Origin: Actinomycetes bacterium
GTDB taxonomy: Bacteria > Actinomycetota > Actinomycetes > Streptosporangiales > Streptosporangiaceae
DNA length: 51,302 bases
Direction: 5' to 3'
Assembly: GCA_021792405.1 (NCBI GenBank)
Contig: JAJYUU010000009.1
Span: forward strand, 1 to 51,302
Shown piece after piece: positions 49,805 to 51,302 of the stretch. The position numbers and the translations under genes are program-made. The notes under the pieces were generated by a model that ran no database searches, had not been told where the DNA came from, and worked only from the letters and a program-made list of their open reading frames with translations. Each line of letters opens with the position of its first letter. Within the stretch, counting starts at the first letter, position 1.

Positions 49805-50491
49805 ATGGCCGTCGACATGCAGTCCGCCGGGGAAGCCGACCTTATCCGCCCCGTGCAGCGCGCCGCCCCGCTGCGTCAGGCCGTCTACGAGTCCATGGTC
49901 GAACTGGTGGTCAGCGGTCGGCTCAACCCCGGTGAGCACCTGGTGGAGACCGACCTGGCCCGCCAGCTCGGAGTCAGCCGCCAGCCGGTGCGGGAGGCGC
50001 TGCACCGGCTGCAGGCCGAGGGCTGGGTTGATCTGCGTCCCAATCAGGGCGCGTTCGTGCACGAGCCCACCGACAATGAGGTCGACCAGCTGCTCGACGC
50101 GCGCGAACTGCTGGAAATGGAGACCGCCCGGCTGGCCGCCAGGTCCGCGGACGCGGAGGCTGCGGCGCGGCTGCGGGCCATCTGCCACGAGGGCGAGGCG
50201 GCGGTGAAGGCCGGCGACACCGAGGTCTTCATCACTGCCAATAACCGGTTCCACGCCGCGCTTGCCGAGGTCGCCGGCAACGCGGTGCTGGCCGAGCTGT
50301 CGGCCATCGTCGGCCGCAGGATGCGCTGGTACTACCGGCTGGCGGCACCGCTGCGCGGCGAGACGTCATGCGCCGAGCACCTCGAACTGATCGACGCCAT
50401 CGCAGCCGGCGACGAGAAGCGGGCAGCCAAGGCGGCGCGCCAGCACACCGAGCGGACCAGGGTCGCCTACCACCGGACCGTCCAGTCATGA
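49805..50491 (+). CDS. GntR family (FadR/FCD subfamily) regulator
   Basis: The product has 228 residues from an ATG preceded by GGGGAG. The winged helix spans about residues 17-80 (LRQAVYESMVELVVSGRLNP, then GEHLVETDLARQLGVSRQPVREALHRLQAEGWVDLRPNQGAFV). The C-terminal FCD domain carries the metal-type histidines of this class (ELLEMETARLAARSA, NNRFHAALAEVAGN, CAEHLELIDAIAAGD, ARQHTERTR). FCD regulators respond to organic acids and usually repress catabolic or transport genes. The convergent OFA-type transporter next to it is a possible target. Confidence 0.93.
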   Translation: MAVDMQSAGEADLIRPVQRAAPLRQAVYESMVELVVSGRLNPGEHLVETDLARQLGVSRQPVREALHRLQAEGWVDLRPNQGAFVHEPTDNEVDQLLDARELLEMETARLAARSADAEAAARLRAICHEGEAAVKAGDTEVFITANNRFHAALAEVAGNAVLAELSAIVGRRMRWYYRLAAPLRGETSCAEHLELIDAIAAGDEKRAAKAARQHTERTRVAYHRTVQS

Positions 50492-50502
50492 TCGTGGTAC
50501 AT

Positions 50503-50540
50503 GATCGTGGCGCATGGGCTGCTGCTCATGCGCCACGATC
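50503..50540. terminator. bidirectional terminator hairpin
   Basis: GATCGTGGCGCATG and CATGCGCCACGATC form perfect 14-bp arms around a 10-nt loop, between the convergent GntR (stop 50491) and transporter (stop 50577) genes. There is no T-tract. Confidence 0.7.
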
Positions 50541-50576
50541 GGCAGGTCGGCCCGCTCTGGCTGAGCAGGCCCGCTT

Positions 50577-51302
50577 TCACGCCACGGCGGGCTTGGCGCC
50601 TGCGCCGGCGTCCACGGGCGAACCCATTACCGCTAGCATCTGCTCGCGGGTTGGCGCCTTGCACAGGAAGTAGACGATCAGCGAGGCGCACGCGCCGAGG
50701 AACGCGCCGAAGATGAACCCGAACAGCCAGTGGAAGTGCGCTGTGCCGTACAGGGTTCCGGTCATGATCAGCGCCGCGAGGCCGCCGGCGAAGCTGCCGC
50801 CGAGAGCCTTCCAGGCGTAGACGGACCCGTAGTTGACGGCGTTGTTGTTCTCGCCGTAGTAGTCCGCGACGATCGCCGCCGTCATCGGGAAGTTGGCGCC
50901 GGACAGGCCGCCGGAGATGATCGCGCAGATCACGAACAGAGGCGCGTTATGCGCCGCCCCCGCGAAGTAGGCGAGCAACTGGAAGACGACGTTGAGCGCG
51001 TAGGCGTAGGCCATGGTTCGCCGTCGCCCGATGAACTCGGAGATGTAGCCGTAGATCGGCCGGCAGATGCCGTCAGTGAGCGCGAAGCCGGCGAAGCCCA
51101 CGATGGCCGCCACCGACCCCAGGCCCATGGCTTCGGCGAACCCGTAGTAGTAGGCGACGCCGAACAGCGAGCATCCGACGTAGAGGGCGTACTGGATGCC
51201 TAGCCATTTGGCCTGCGGAGTGTGCCACATCTGGCGGAGCGTGTAGTGCTGCAGCGCGGGCGGGTTGCTGCGCAGGTCGCGGGTACTGTTCTTGTGCCAG
51301 GT
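50577..51302 (-). CDS. OFA-type MFS transporter, C-terminal part (5'-truncated by window edge)
   Basis: The frame is open to the right edge, so only the last 241 residues are seen; the Met at 51230 is internal. Six C-terminal helices are visible with GFAGFALTDGICRPIYGYISEFIGRRRTMAYAY and SGGLSGANFPMTAAIVADYYGENNNAVNYGSVYAWKALGG, then FHWLFGFIFGAFLGACASLIVYF. These match the oxalate/formate antiporter (OFA) family, whose members exchange oxalate, formate or other small carboxylates. The substrate is not proven. Confidence 0.87.
   Translation of the reverse strand, partial: TWHKNSTRDLRSNPPALQHYTLRQMWHTPQAKWLGIQYALYVGCSLFGVAYYYGFAEAMGLGSVAAIVGFAGFALTDGICRPIYGYISEFIGRRRTMAYAYALNVVFQLLAYFAGAAHNAPLFVICAIISGGLSGANFPMTAAIVADYYGENNNAVNYGSVYAWKALGGSFAGGLAALIMTGTLYGTAHFHWLFGFIFGAFLGACASLIVYFLCKAPTREQMLAVMGSPVDAGAGAKPAVA

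Noticed and set aside
1-51302. CRISPR arrays, tRNA or rRNA genes, transposases
   Set aside because: The only tandem repeats are short 15-19-bp units without spacers; no cloverleaf, rRNA segment or DDE-type transposase frame was recognised.

Overview
The window comes from a high-GC actinobacterium. The evidence is pervasive G/C at third codon positions, frequent GTG and TTG starts, SARP, DUF1707, PucR and XseA-XseB gene types, and several start codons that follow a TANNNT box by 6-7 nt, the layout of leaderless actinobacterial mRNAs. The lineage cannot be placed more narrowly from sequence alone. I saw no tRNA, rRNA, CRISPR array, IS element or phage module.

Layout. (1) 1-10730, minus strand: a surface or secreted toxin locus. 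It holds a 1484-aa secreted protein ending in a degenerate SGNH-hydrolase-like domain, then a giant RHS/YD-repeat protein whose variable toxin tip runs off the left edge. An XRE-SARP fusion regulator is divergent from it. (2) 12188-18870: housekeeping genes: ispH, a lipid-droplet-type protein, xseA-xseB, a TetR regulator, glpX, a DUF1707 protein and a GH25 lysozyme-like protein. (3) 19031-24321: two DHA2-type MFS exporters, the second divergent from a TetR gene with two near-identical palindromic operators. A small coiled-coil membrane protein lies between them. (4) 24414-32051: tandem class I and class II fumarases, a lytic transglycosylase-like protein, a rhomboid protease with an amidohydrolase, and a DUF3311-sodium:solute symporter pair. 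(5) 32178-45472: a probable substrate-uptake and oxidation locus. On the minus strand are a branched-chain-amino-acid-type ABC importer with a coupled RidA gene, and DUF1275. On the plus strand is a tightly packed operon of a heme-oxygenase-like diiron oxidase (HDO), a Rieske ferredoxin, an FAD ferredoxin reductase, an aldehyde dehydrogenase, a second Rieske protein and a gamma-glutamyltransferase-family hydrolase. A GlcG/HbpS-like gene and a PucR-type regulator follow. (6) 47394-51302: an MFS exporter, a TMEM175-like channel, a GntR/FCD regulator and the C-terminal part of an OFA-type MFS transporter.

Most interesting: region 5 looks like a complete, possibly undescribed route that imports a compound, oxidises it at a six-ligand diiron centre fed by a Rieske/FAD chain, converts the aldehyde to an acid and handles reactive amine intermediates. 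Four copies of a related 15-bp dyad (about TGTGCANNNTGTACA) lie in its control regions, one over the likely -10 box of the PucR gene, suggesting a single regulon. No classical Rieske oxygenase alpha subunit is present, so the HDO is the natural terminal oxidase. The substrate is unknown.
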